DNA of 36,370 bases from Prevotellaceae bacterium (GTDB taxonomy: Bacteria; Bacteroidota; Bacteroidia; Bacteroidales; Paludibacteraceae). Made by a program: the position numbers and the translations under genes. This document shows, piece after piece, positions 1 through 8,697 of this stretch (within the stretch, counting starts at the first letter, position 1; each line of letters begins with the position of its first letter). Location of the stretch: the NCBI GenBank assembly GCA_020636695.1, contig JACJXJ010000013.1, positions 1-36,370 of the forward strand, written 5' to 3'. The notes beneath the pieces are model-generated. The model was not told where the DNA came from, searched no databases, and was given only the letters and a program-made list of their open reading frames with translations.

Positions 1-89
1 TTGGGGGCTCAATTGGTTGAGGCTTGTTGATGTTAAAATCCTTGTGCTGAGATTTTTATTTTTCCAATAACATGTTTTGTAAGAAAAAC

Positions 90-122
90 TTGTTTATTAC
101 TGATTTTTTTTTTATATCTTTG
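90..122 (+). promoter_or_regulatory. Bacteroidetes-type promoter of the glycogen synthase-like gene
   Basis: The -7 element TATCTTTG lies at 115-122 and fits the Bacteroidetes consensus TAnnTTTG. A TTG at 90-92 stands 22 bases upstream, slightly more than the usual 19-21. The start codon follows 28 bases after the -7 element. No other feature is visible in bases 1-89. Confidence 0.6.
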
Positions 123-150
123 CATAATCATTTTAATTTGAAAACAAAGC

Positions 151-978
151 ATGAAAGATCCTGTAAAGATTTTATTTATCACACAAGAAATTACGCCCTA
201 TTTGCCAGAGAATGAATTGGCGACCATTTGTCGTGAATTACCTCAGTACGTTCAAGAACAAGGCTGTGAAATTCGTATCTTCATGCCGTGCTACGGACAC
301 ATCAATGAACGACGCAATCAATTGCACGAAGTTCAGCGTTTGTCAGGTATGAATTTGATTATCGACGATTGTGATCACCCATTGATTATCAAAGTTGCGT
401 CTATTCAGTCGGCTCGTATGCAGGTTTATTTTATTGATAATGACGATTATTTCCGTCGTCGCGGTATAGCTGCCGATGATCAGAATAATGAATATGAAGA
501 TAATGATGACCGTGCCGTGTTTTATGCACGTGGTGTTTTGGAAACCATTAAGAAACTCCGTTGGACACCAGATATCATCCATTGTCATGGTTGGATGACA
601 GCATTAGCACCACTTTACATCAAAAAAGCGTATAACGAAGACCCATTTTTTAGCAAATCTAAAATTGTGTATTCCGTTTATGCCGATGGTTTTAATGGCT
701 CGTTTCGCGATGGATTCACCAATCGCGTAATCACCGAAGGGGTTTCGGTCGAAGATATGAAAGCGGTTGATAAAAAAGAGGTTAGTTTTGTTGATTTGTC
801 TAAGTTGGCCATCGATTTTTCAGATGCAGTGGTAGCGGCAAGTCCTCAAATTAATCCCGAAGTAGAGGCATATGCTCGTCAAAAGGATGTGGTATATGCT
901 CCATATAGCGAAGATTATAAGGCAAATTATACCAAGCTTTATGCCTCGGTATTTCCAGGATTTGGAGAAGATATTTAA
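151..978 (+). CDS. Glycogen/starch synthase-like protein (GT5 N-terminal domain only)
   Basis: This 275-residue protein resembles the N-terminal, ADP-glucose-synthase-type catalytic domain of glycogen synthase (GT5). It opens with KILFITQEITPYLPENELA, the region where GlgA proteins have their Kx3GL-type loop. The helix-turn stretch DIIHCHGWMTALAPLYIKKA at about 143-162 is also typical. The protein is roughly half the length of a full GlgA and lacks the C-terminal GT-B half, but short forms of this kind are a regular Bacteroidales family, so I do not read it as truncated. Without the C-terminal nucleotide-sugar domain it may not be a conventional synthase; a partner or regulatory role is possible. 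A consensus promoter lies just upstream. The DUF4270 gene begins 12 bases after its stop, so the two are probably co-transcribed. Confidence 0.75.
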   Translation: MKDPVKILFITQEITPYLPENELATICRELPQYVQEQGCEIRIFMPCYGHINERRNQLHEVQRLSGMNLIIDDCDHPLIIKVASIQSARMQVYFIDNDDYFRRRGIAADDQNNEYEDNDDRAVFYARGVLETIKKLRWTPDIIHCHGWMTALAPLYIKKAYNEDPFFSKSKIVYSVYADGFNGSFRDGFTNRVITEGVSVEDMKAVDKKEVSFVDLSKLAIDFSDAVVAASPQINPEVEAYARQKDVVYAPYSEDYKANYTKLYASVFPGFGEDI

Positions 979-990
979 TATAATTACGAT

Positions 991-2370
991 TTGAATAGTA
1001 TGAAAAGGGCTTATAAACTGGTACTTTTTGCAGTGCTGGCATTAGTGGTGTCGTCGTGTAACGATACCGAACAGTTAGGACTGCTACTTCAGCCCGAAGG
1101 TGACAAGATTGCACTTCGCATGGATACATTTACTGTGGAAACGCAGAATGCATACGTAGACGCTATTTCCGCTCAATGTGATACTTCGAGTATGGCGTTG
1201 GGTGAGTTTTATGATGCTAAATACGGTTCTACTAAAGCCGAGTTATTGGTTCAATTGGCTCCTCCAGTTGGTTATAAGTTTGCACCAGATTCTCTTAATC
1301 CAACTCCTGACTCTTTGGTGTTGTATATGTATTATGATAGTTGGTTTGGTTCAAAAACATCACCGCTTGAATTGAGCATTTATGAGTTGAATAAGCAGCC
1401 TTTGGTTTATGATCAAACTTACTATTCAAATTTGAATGTGGCGGATTTTACGGATCAATCCATATTGATGGGCAAACGTATGGTGACTTCGGTGGACCAA
1501 ACTTTACCTGATTCCGTGTTGAATGATAATAATTACAATCCGTTGGTGCGTTATAAATTTTCGAAAGAACAATTAGATCGTTTCTTTGCTATTCCTCATT
1601 CAGCGTATGCTTCCGAAGAGCAATTTGCCCAATATTTCAAAGGGATGTATATTACCACCAAATATGGAGCTTCTACGGTTTTGTATTTCAATCAAATAGA
1701 TTTAAAACTCTTTTATCATTATACTTACAATAAGAATGGTAAAGATACAATTGTGAATACGTCTATTGTTTATCCTGCCAATAAAGAAGTACGTCAGTTA
1801 AATAAATTTTCGCACACGGATGTGTTAGCTACAACAATTCCAGACTCGGTGGTGTATGCTAAATCGCCTGCGGGTATGTTCCCACGTGTAACGTTGCCAA
1901 TAGGTCAAATACGTCGTAAAGTACGCAGTGAAATTGGTAGTCGATTGTTCAATGTGAACAGTGCTATGTTGGTAGTGGAAGCAACCGAATTACAAACTGG
2001 TACTTTAGCAATACCAGTTCCAGAGTATATGACTTTGATTAGACGGTCGAAGATAGAGGAATTTGTAACGAAAAATCATATTCCACAAACAGCCGACTCT
2101 ATTGCGGTGTTGGGAACGTATAATAGCAAAACCAAAAGTTATGTGTTTGATTTATCATACTTCCTAAATAGCGAAATCCCGCCTCACTATGTGAATGACA
2201 AAACGGATGAAACGCTTGAATTGCTTTTGGTACCAAGTTCTGTGGTTCTTAGTAGTTCGGGTACTATTACAAGTGTGAGAGCCTTGCGTAAAATGGGGGC
2301 AGTTACCCTGCGGAGTGGTACTAATGCTAATTCGCCGATGCGCCTCAAGGTTATTTATAGTGGTTTCTAA
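991..2370 (+). CDS. DUF4270 family lipoprotein
   Basis: This 459-residue protein has a lipoprotein signal: a short basic start, a hydrophobic run and a lipobox ending VVSSC at about residue 23, followed by Asn-Asp. It should be lipidated and anchored in the cell envelope. The rest is beta-rich, with segments such as DSLVLYMYYDSWFGS and DTSSMALGEFYDAKYGSTKA that recall the DUF4270 family of Bacteroidetes, whose function is unknown. It sits 12 bases after the glycogen synthase-like gene and ends at a hairpin terminator. The pairing of the synthase-like gene with a DUF4270 gene is common in Bacteroidales, but the reason for it is not known to me. Confidence 0.75.
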   Translation: MNSMKRAYKLVLFAVLALVVSSCNDTEQLGLLLQPEGDKIALRMDTFTVETQNAYVDAISAQCDTSSMALGEFYDAKYGSTKAELLVQLAPPVGYKFAPDSLNPTPDSLVLYMYYDSWFGSKTSPLELSIYELNKQPLVYDQTYYSNLNVADFTDQSILMGKRMVTSVDQTLPDSVLNDNNYNPLVRYKFSKEQLDRFFAIPHSAYASEEQFAQYFKGMYITTKYGASTVLYFNQIDLKLFYHYTYNKNGKDTIVNTSIVYPANKEVRQLNKFSHTDVLATTIPDSVVYAKSPAGMFPRVTLPIGQIRRKVRSEIGSRLFNVNSAMLVVEATELQTGTLAIPVPEYMTLIRRSKIEEFVTKNHIPQTADSIAVLGTYNSKTKSYVFDLSYFLNSEIPPHYVNDKTDETLELLLVPSSVVLSSSGTITSVRALRKMGAVTLRSGTNANSPMRLKVIYSGF

Positions 2371-2384
2371 TATGGAATTAACAT

Positions 2385-2412
2385 AAAAAGGTCATCTCGA
2401 TGGCCTTTTTTA
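2385..2412 (+). terminator. Intrinsic terminator after the DUF4270 gene
   Basis: An 11-base stem (2385-2395 with 2400-2410, one G-U pair) with a four-base loop CTCG ends in a run of T. It lies 14 bases after the DUF4270 stop. The next start codon is only 11 bases beyond it, so the following gene probably depends on read-through. Confidence 0.75.
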
Positions 2413-2422
2413 TTATTTAAGA

Positions 2423-3070
2423 ATGAAACGTGGTTTAATCATATTACTAACGTGTTTGTGCGTCCTCCAGTTATTTGGACGTGATTCCATTTCGACACAC
2501 TATGCCGATGGCGAATTTGTGAGCTATTGTAGTGTTGAAACCGACGCACCAATGGTTGTGGCTGATGACGTTGTAGATGATTTAATCGATCAGTTTAGAG
2601 GCGACCCTGAGCTGTTGTTTGAATGGGCATTTAAAAACTTAGGGAAACAGCCTGGCGACGATTCAAAAAATGAGGTACTTATTAAATTGAAACTGGCCAC
2701 TTTTGACAAAATGACAGGAAAAAGTCGGTTGTTGACAGATATTATTGTACCTGGTTTTACAACATACAAAGATGTTGCTATAGATAGTAGAGTGACGAAA
2801 ACAAAGCTCACTAATGGGGGAACTCGTGTTTTTGTCGATATATTTTATTCAAATTCACTTTTGAAAAAAGCTTATGGCACATTCTTTGTCACTCCTATAG
2901 CACCAAATAAGGTGATGCTCTCAATGCGCATTCATATTCGATTTGGTTGGTTTTTTAATATATTTATAACTCAAAAACGCTATCGAGATATTGTTGAGTG
3001 GCGTATGCAAGGGTTTATGAATAATATGCGTGACGAAGCAGAACGTCGCGTGATAACTAAAGAAAAGTAG
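2423..3070 (+). CDS. Small exported protein of unknown function
   Basis: I do not recognise this 215-residue protein. It starts with a basic pair and a hydrophobic stretch (about residues 4-19) that looks like a type I signal peptide, so it is probably periplasmic or outer-membrane associated. The mature part is mixed alpha/beta and contains a strand-rich core. Near the C-terminus is an aromatic stretch, GWFFNIFITQKRYRDIVEWR, which could be an amphipathic membrane-contacting helix. The start at 2423 is the only one that keeps the signal peptide. It lies right after a terminator hairpin and 11 bases before clpC, so it is probably transcribed with clpC or by read-through from upstream. Confidence 0.6.
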   Translation: MKRGLIILLTCLCVLQLFGRDSISTHYADGEFVSYCSVETDAPMVVADDVVDDLIDQFRGDPELLFEWAFKNLGKQPGDDSKNEVLIKLKLATFDKMTGKSRLLTDIIVPGFTTYKDVAIDSRVTKTKLTNGGTRVFVDIFYSNSLLKKAYGTFFVTPIAPNKVMLSMRIHIRFGWFFNIFITQKRYRDIVEWRMQGFMNNMRDEAERRVITKEK

Positions 3071-3081
3071 ACACTCATTAT

Positions 3082-5564
3082 ATGGAAAATTATTATTCAG
3101 ATCAATTAAAACAAGTGCTCACCTTTAGTCGTGAAGAGGCTGAACGTTTAGGGAATCGTGAAATTACCCCAGAACATTTGGTTTTGAGCATGTTGCGTAT
3201 AAGCGAATCTAAAGCGGTTACCTTATTGCAATCATTAGAGGTCGATTTAAAACTAGTAAAACAGTCTATTGAAAAAGAAATTCGATTAGATATTATCACG
3301 CCCAATGTATCATTGGCGTTGTCGGATGATGCCGAACGTATTCTTAAATTAGTACACCTAGAAGCACGTTCTTTGAACGAAAAAATAGCTGATACGGAAC
3401 ACTTACTGCTGTCGATTCTTAAAAATGGTACCGGTGTGGTGTTAGATAGTTTATTGGCACAAGGTGTTTCGTACGATTTGGTACGCGAAAAAGTAGTAGA
3501 ACGCACCGATGTGCGCATGGGTTCTGTATTTAGTGATGAAGATGATTTAGAAGATGAAAAACCAGTAACGCCTACGGCAAAAGCTACACAATCGAAAGAG
3601 AGTAGTGATACGCCTGTATTGATAATTTTGGCAAAGACATTACCAAAGCCGCTATCGAAAATAAATTGGACCCTATTGTTGGTCGCGATAAAGAGATAGA
3701 GCGTGTTGTACAGATTTTGAGTCGTCGTAAGAAAAATAACCCAGTTTTAATTGGTGAACCTGGCGTTGGTAAATCCGCTATTGCCGAAGGTTTGGCATTA
3801 CGCATTGTACAACGTAAAGTGTCGCGTGTGTTATTTGATAAACGTGTAGTGGCTCTAGATATGGCTTCTATTGTGGCTGGTACAAAATACCGTGGACAAT
3901 TTGAAGAACGCATGAAAGCCATCCTGAACGAACTTGAAAAGAATCCGAATATCATTTTGTTCATTGATGAAATTCATACCATTGTAGGTGCTGGTGGCGC
4001 ATCTGGTTCGTTGGATGCTGCCAATATGTTGAAACCCGCTTTGGCGCGTGGCGAAATTCAATGTGTGGGTGCTACTACGCTCAACGAATATCGTCAAAGT
4101 ATTGAAAAAGATGGTGCCTTAGAGCGTCGTTTTCAGAAAATCATGGTGGAGCCAACGTCGAAAGAAGAAACATTACAAATTCTTGAAAATATTAAATTCC
4201 GATACGAAGATCATCATCAAGTTATTTATACACCAGAAGCCTTACGTGCATGTGTCGATTTAACCGAACGTTATATTAGCGACCGTGCATTCCCCGATAA
4301 AGCTATTGATGCTCTCGATGAAGTTGGTTCACGTATACATATGCTCAATTTAAGTGTGCCTGCCGAAGTGGAAGAATTGGAAAAACGCATAGAAGCTATC
4401 AATACGGAGAAAAACAGTTTTGTCAAACAACAAAATTACGAATTAGCTGCTAATGCGCGCGATAAAATTCGTCAACTGTCCGTAGAATTGGACCATGCAA
4501 AACAAACTTGGTTAGAACAATCGAAAGAGAATCGTATTGCCGTAACTGATGAAGATGTCGCTCATACTGTTTCCATGATGTCGGGTGTTCCAGTACAACG
4601 TATTGCACAAGCCGAAGGCTTGCGTTTGTTGCAAATGCAGGAAACGCTGCAAAAAGAGGTTATCGGACAAGATGATGCTGTTAGCAAAGTGGTTAAGTCT
4701 ATTCAACGTAATCGCGTGGGATTAAAAGATCCTAATAAACCGATTGGCACCTTTATATTTCTAGGTCCTACGGGCGTAGGTAAAACGCATCTGGCAAAAC
4801 GTTTAGCCGAATTTATGTTTGGTACGTCGGATGCTATTATTCGCGTCGATATGAGTGAATTTATGGAAAAATTCAGTGTGTCGCGTTTGATTGGTGCGCC
4901 TCCAGGCTATGTAGGTTATGAAGAAGGTGGTCAGTTGACCGAAAAAGTACGTCGTAAACCATACGCCATTTTGTTACTCGATGAAATAGAAAAAGCACAT
5001 CCCGATGTGTTCAATATCTTGTTACAAGTGCTTGATGAAGGTCGTTTAACCGATAGCTTAGGTCGTAAAATTGACTTTAAGAATACGGTTATTATTATGA
5101 CCTCTAACATTGGCACACGTCAGCTTAAGGATTTTGGACAAGGTGTTGGCTTCTCAGTGCCCACGGACAAAGCGAATAATGAGTATGCCCATGGCGTGAT
5201 TCAAAAAGCCTTGTCAAAGACCTTTTCGCCAGAATTTTTAAATCGTGTGGACGATGTTATTATGTTTGATCAGTTGAATCAAGAGGCTATTTTTAAAATT
5301 ATTGATTTGGAGTTAGCCAATTTGTATAAACGTATTGGTGATTTGGGTTTTACCATTGATTTGTCGGATGAAGCTAAACAATTTATAGCCGAAAAAGGAT
5401 ACGATGTTCAATTTGGTGCACGTCCGTTGAAACGAGCTATTCAACGTTATTTAGAGGATAGTTTATCAGAAAAATTACTTTCTAACGAAATTAGTAAAGG
5501 CGATGTGGTACATGTGGAGTTGAATAAAGAAAAACAGGAATTGATAATTGATATAAAACATTGA
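3082..5564 (+). CDS. clpC: ATP-dependent Clp protease ATPase subunit ClpC, one-base frameshift
   Basis: ClpC is a hexameric AAA+ unfoldase that feeds proteins to ClpP. The N-terminal Clp repeat domain spans about residues 1-150. D1 has Walker A GEPGVGKSA and D2 has GPTGVGKTH. Between them lies a UVR-like coiled-coil segment (QQNYELAANARDKIRQ), which marks ClpC rather than ClpB. The D2 region contains GAPPGYVGYEEGG. The reading frame breaks at about 3621: frame one runs to 3699, while the conserved stretch DNFGKDITKAAIENKLDPIV continues in another frame. Restoring one base (a second G after TTG at 3619-3621) gives an uninterrupted 827-residue protein, normal for ClpC. This is either a sequencing error or a true null. 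The small exported protein gene precedes it by 11 bases. Confidence 0.9.
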
Positions 5565-5650
5565 TTTTTTAATCTCTTATAATTGCCTGTTTATTAAATA
5601 ATTAAATTGTATTATTTTTAATTTGTGCTTTAAAAATGACCTGTAAATTG

Positions 5651-5679
5651 TTGTTTTTTGAACAAAATGACTAACTTTG
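5651..5679 (+). promoter_or_regulatory. Promoter upstream of fabH with a long A/C-rich leader
   Basis: TAACTTTG at 5672-5679 matches TAnnTTTG. TTG at 5651-5653 lies 18 bases upstream. The leader of more than 100 bases holds four short copies of an AACCAAAA-like unit (about 5721-5751) and then a small stem, TACTC/GAGTA, followed by a T-rich run just before the start codon. The leader could affect translation or cause attenuation, but nothing here fits a known riboswitch. Confidence 0.55.
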
Positions 5680-5794
5680 CAGCCGAAACATAATGGGTGT
5701 TTCCCGTTTGTAATTATACAGAAACCAAAACAACCAAAATAACCAAAACAGACGAATACTCCGACTTTGAGTACTCGCTAAAATTTTTTATTCA

Positions 5795-6789
5795 ATGGAA
5801 ACAACTAAATTACGGGCCGCTATCACCGCTATAGAAGCCTATGTCCCTGACTATATTCTTACTAATGATGAATTGAGTGGCTTGGTCGACACGTCCGACG
5901 AGTGGATTATGTCGCGTGTCGGCATTCGTGAACGTCACATATTGAAAGGTGAATATGGTATGACATTTATGGCTGTGAAGGCAGTAAAAGCATTGTTGGA
6001 AAAAAACAATATTGATCCGAGTGAAATTGGGGCACTTATTTGTTCTACTGTAACGCCAGACATGGTTTTCCTTCTAGTTCGTCAATTATTGCAGGCGAAT
6101 GTGGTATTGTAGATGCTATGACATTTGATATGAATGCCGCATGTGCTGGTTTTATACACGCCTTGAAAACTGCTTCTTTGTATATTGAAAGTGGCTTTTG
6201 TAAAAAAATATTGGTGGTAAGTGGCGAAAAAATGTCATCGATTACCGATTATACAGACCGTAATACTTGCCCACTTTTTGGTGATGGCGCAGGGGCTGTT
6301 TTGCTTGAAGGTCGTACCGATGGCACAGGAATACAGGATGCTATTTTACGTTCTGATGGTATAGGTAAAGATTATTTGTATATGCATGCTGGCGGGTCAT
6401 TGCATCCTGCAAGTCATGACACGGTTGATAAACGCCAACATTATATTTATCAAGATGGTAAAAATGTCTTTAAATGGGCAGTAACCAAGATGGCTGATGT
6501 ATCTGCTGAGATTGTTGAACGTAATGGCTTATCGCCTGATGATGTAGCCTATTTATTACCTCATCAAGCAAATTTGCGTATCATTGATGCGGTGGCAAAC
6601 CGTATGGGTATTGATAAAGAAACAAAAGTCTTGATCAATATTGATATGTATGGAAATACGTCGTCGGCCACCATCCCAATTTTGATGTGGGATAACCAAA
6701 CTAAATTCAAAAAGGGCGATAATTTAATTCTTTCATCCTTCGGTGCTGGCTTTTCGTGGGGTGCTGTGTGGTTGAAATGGTCCATTTAA
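5795..6789 (+). CDS. fabH: Beta-ketoacyl-ACP synthase III (FabH), one-base frameshift
   Basis: FabH condenses acetyl-CoA (or a branched primer) with malonyl-ACP to start fatty acid synthesis. After frame repair the protein is 331 residues, the normal length. The catalytic triad is present: Cys at about 117 in NAACAGF, His in LPHQAN, and Asn in MYGNTSSATIP. The break is in the T-run at 6066-6069: four T are present and five are needed to read PDMVFPSSSSIIAGECG. In the given sequence the first frame ends at 6112, before the active-site Cys, so no enzyme would be made. A homopolymer miscount is the simplest explanation. It is not next to plsX or other fab genes here, so a second fabH elsewhere in the genome is possible. 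It stands alone between its own promoter and hairpins before grpE. Confidence 0.9.
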
Positions 6790-6793
6790 ATAA

Positions 6794-6836
6794 GATAGTC
6801 TGACAAAAGTGCAGTCACTTTGTCAGATTGACTATC
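6794..6836 (+). other. Long stem-loop between fabH and grpE
   Basis: The arms GATAGT (6794-6799) and CTGACAAAAGTG (6800-6811) pair with CACTTTGTCAG (6816-6826) and ACTATC (6831-6836), around the loop CAGT, with one bulged base and a four-base bulge ATTG. No T-run follows directly, so it may be an RNA-stabilising or protein-binding element rather than a terminator. Confidence 0.55.
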
Positions 6837-6854
6837 ATAAGTCCTCAACTTCTT

Positions 6855-6900
6855 GTTGGCAAGCTTTTTGATAAAAAGAGTTTGCCAACTTTTATTTTTA
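6855..6900 (+). terminator. Terminator-like hairpin immediately before grpE
   Basis: GTTGGCAA (6855-6862) pairs with TTGCCAAC (6882-6889), and an inner CTTTTT/AAAAAG stem closes a GAT loop. A T-rich run (6890-6899) follows. It would end fabH transcription, yet grpE starts 9 bases later, so it may also control grpE-dnaJ expression. Confidence 0.6.
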
Positions 6901-6908
6901 AGTAGATT

Positions 6909-7466
6909 ATGAAAAAGAATACCGATCAAACTCATTCTGAAAAGCCAGAAGTAAAGGAGGTTGTAGAAGAAACTGCAGTGAATCAAGCCGCTCCAGAACA
7001 AGCATCTGAGGCTACCGCAGGAGCGGTGGATTACGAAACTAAATTTAACGAGCTAAACGATCAATATTTGCGTTTGATGGCTGAGTTTGACAACTACCGT
7101 AAACGTATGATGCGCGAACGTGTCGATTTAATTAAAAATGCATCCGAACGTGTCGTGTTAGATTTGTTGCCTATCATTGATAATTTTGAACGCAGTTTGA
7201 AGTCGATGGAAACGTCGGAGTCTGTTCAACCTGTAGTTGAAGGTGTAAATCTCATTTATCAACAAATGATGACCTTGCTTAAACAACAAGGTGTTTCGGT
7301 AATTGAAACTGAAAATCAATTGTTTAATGATGAATTTCACGAAGCTATTACGACTACGCCAGCACCTTCGGACGATATGAAGGGTAAAATTATCGATTGT
7401 GTGCAAAAAGGTTATTTGATGAATGACAAAGTGATTCGTTTTCCTAAAGTAGTTGTAGGTCAATAA
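6909..7466 (+). CDS. grpE: Nucleotide exchange factor GrpE
   Basis: GrpE releases ADP from DnaK and works with DnaJ in the heat-shock chaperone cycle. The 185-residue protein has an acidic, disordered N-terminus (about 1-42), a long helix that forms the dimer stalk (about 43-100, including LMAEFDNYRKRMMRER), and a C-terminal beta domain containing FNDEFHEAIT and GYLMNDKVIRFPKVVV, the GrpE signature region. Length and architecture are normal. dnaJ follows after 11 bases, the usual grpE-dnaJ pair of Bacteroidetes; dnaK is not in this window. Two hairpins lie directly upstream. I see no CIRCE element and no clear TAnnTTTG promoter between fabH and grpE. Confidence 0.95.
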   Translation: MKKNTDQTHSEKPEVKEVVEETAVNQAAPEQASEATAGAVDYETKFNELNDQYLRLMAEFDNYRKRMMRERVDLIKNASERVVLDLLPIIDNFERSLKSMETSESVQPVVEGVNLIYQQMMTLLKQQGVSVIETENQLFNDEFHEAITTTPAPSDDMKGKIIDCVQKGYLMNDKVIRFPKVVVGQ

Positions 7467-7477
7467 AACAAACCAAC

Positions 7478-8635
7478 ATGGAAAAAAGAGATTATTATGA
7501 AGTGCTTGGCGTATCTAAGTCCGCCTCGGCTGAAGAAATAAAAAAAGCGTATCGTAAGAAAGCTATTGAATTTCATCCCGACAAAAATCCTGGTGATAAA
7601 GTGGCGGAAGAAAACTTTAAAGAAGCTGCCGAAGCCTACGAAGTGTTGAGCGATCCACAAAAACGTCAACGTTACGATCAGTTTGGACACGCAGGCATGG
7701 GTAATAACGGCGGTTTTGGTGGCGGTTCCAGCATGAATATGGATGACATATTCTCGCATTTCGGCGATATTTTCGGCGGACATTTTGGCGGTTCATTTGG
7801 TGGATTTAGTGGTTTTGGCGGTGGTGGCTCTCGCGGACAACGTGTGCGTAGAGGTTCCGATTTACGTGTAAAAGTGAAATTGACATTGGCTGAAATTGCT
7901 ACTGGTGTAGAGAAAAAAATTAAAGTAAATAAATACGTCACTTGTTCTCATTGCGATGGGAGTGGTGCACGCGATAGTCATAGCACGAAAACGTGCGATA
8001 CTTGCCATGGTTCTGGTTATGTAACTCAAGTTCAACGTACTATTTTGGGACAAATGCAAACGCAATCGGTTTGTCCTACATGCGGTGGCGAAGGTAAAAT
8101 TGTGACCGATAAATGTACACATTGTAGTGGCGAAGGTGTAGTACGTGCCGAGGAAATAATTACTATTAAAATTCCTGCTGGCGTGGCTCAAGGCATGCAG
8201 CTATCGATGCAAGGAAAAGGTAATGCTGCGCGTCGTGGTGGCGTTAATGGCGATTTGCTCATTGTGATTGAAGAGGAAAAACATCCTGAATTGATTCGTG
8301 ACGAAAACGACTTGATATACAATTTACTATTGAGCTTGCCAACGGCTATTTTGGGTGGAACGGTAGAAATTCCAACCGTTGATGGTAAAGTGAAGGTAAA
8401 AATAGATAAAGGCACACAGCCTGGCAAAGTACTCCGTTTGCGTAACAAAGGTTTACCTGATGTCAATCGTTATGGAACGGGCGATTTGTTGGTTAATATT
8501 GGTGTTTATATTCCAGAAACACTTTCGTCGGACGAGAAGAAAGTAATTGAAAAACTGGACGAATCGTCGAATTTTAAACCTACAGCCACGGCTACTAAAA
8601 ATTTCTTTAGCCATTTCAAACAGATGTTTGGCTAA
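7478..8635 (+). CDS. dnaJ: Chaperone protein DnaJ
   Basis: This is a type I Hsp40 that delivers substrates to DnaK and stimulates its ATPase. The J-domain (about 1-70) has HPD at 33-35. A Gly/Phe-rich linker follows (about 70-125, with many GGFGG-like units). The zinc-binding region carries four CxxCxGxG motifs: CSHCDGSG, CDTCHGSG, CPTCGGEG and CTHCSGEG. The C-terminal substrate-binding domains and dimerisation tail complete a 385-residue protein of normal size. It lies 11 bases after grpE and ends at a strong terminator, closing this block of plus-strand genes. Confidence 0.97.
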   Translation: MEKRDYYEVLGVSKSASAEEIKKAYRKKAIEFHPDKNPGDKVAEENFKEAAEAYEVLSDPQKRQRYDQFGHAGMGNNGGFGGGSSMNMDDIFSHFGDIFGGHFGGSFGGFSGFGGGGSRGQRVRRGSDLRVKVKLTLAEIATGVEKKIKVNKYVTCSHCDGSGARDSHSTKTCDTCHGSGYVTQVQRTILGQMQTQSVCPTCGGEGKIVTDKCTHCSGEGVVRAEEIITIKIPAGVAQGMQLSMQGKGNAARRGGVNGDLLIVIEEEKHPELIRDENDLIYNLLLSLPTAILGGTVEIPTVDGKVKVKIDKGTQPGKVLRLRNKGLPDVNRYGTGDLLVNIGVYIPETLSSDEKKVIEKLDESSNFKPTATATKNFFSHFKQMFG

Positions 8636-8645
8636 TGTTTCTATT

Positions 8646-8677
8646 ATAAAAAAGCTCCCAATTGGGAGTTTTTTTTA
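8646..8677 (+). terminator. Terminator of grpE-dnaJ, probably bidirectional
   Basis: The perfect palindrome CTCCCAATTGGGAG (8655-8668) is flanked by A residues on the left and eight T on the right. It lies 19 bases after dnaJ and 20 bases beyond the 3' end of the converging DUF4403 gene, so it can serve both strands. Confidence 0.85.
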
Positions 8678-8697
8678 TGTGTAAAAGTGACACGAAA

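Noticed and set aside
151..978. Truncated glgA pseudogene
   Set aside because: Short single-domain members of this length are regular in Bacteroidales and the frame ends cleanly before DUF4270.
5721..5751. CRISPR-like or tandem-repeat array
   Set aside because: Units are only about 8 bases, irregular, with no spacers; this is a low-complexity leader.
6794..6900. CIRCE (HrcA) element before grpE
   Set aside because: The arms do not match TTAGCACTC-N9-GAGTGCTAA.
7678..8466. Several long open frames on the minus strand within dnaJ
   Set aside because: They are shadows of the real dnaJ frame; their Pro/Cys-rich composition mirrors the Gly/Phe and zinc-finger regions.
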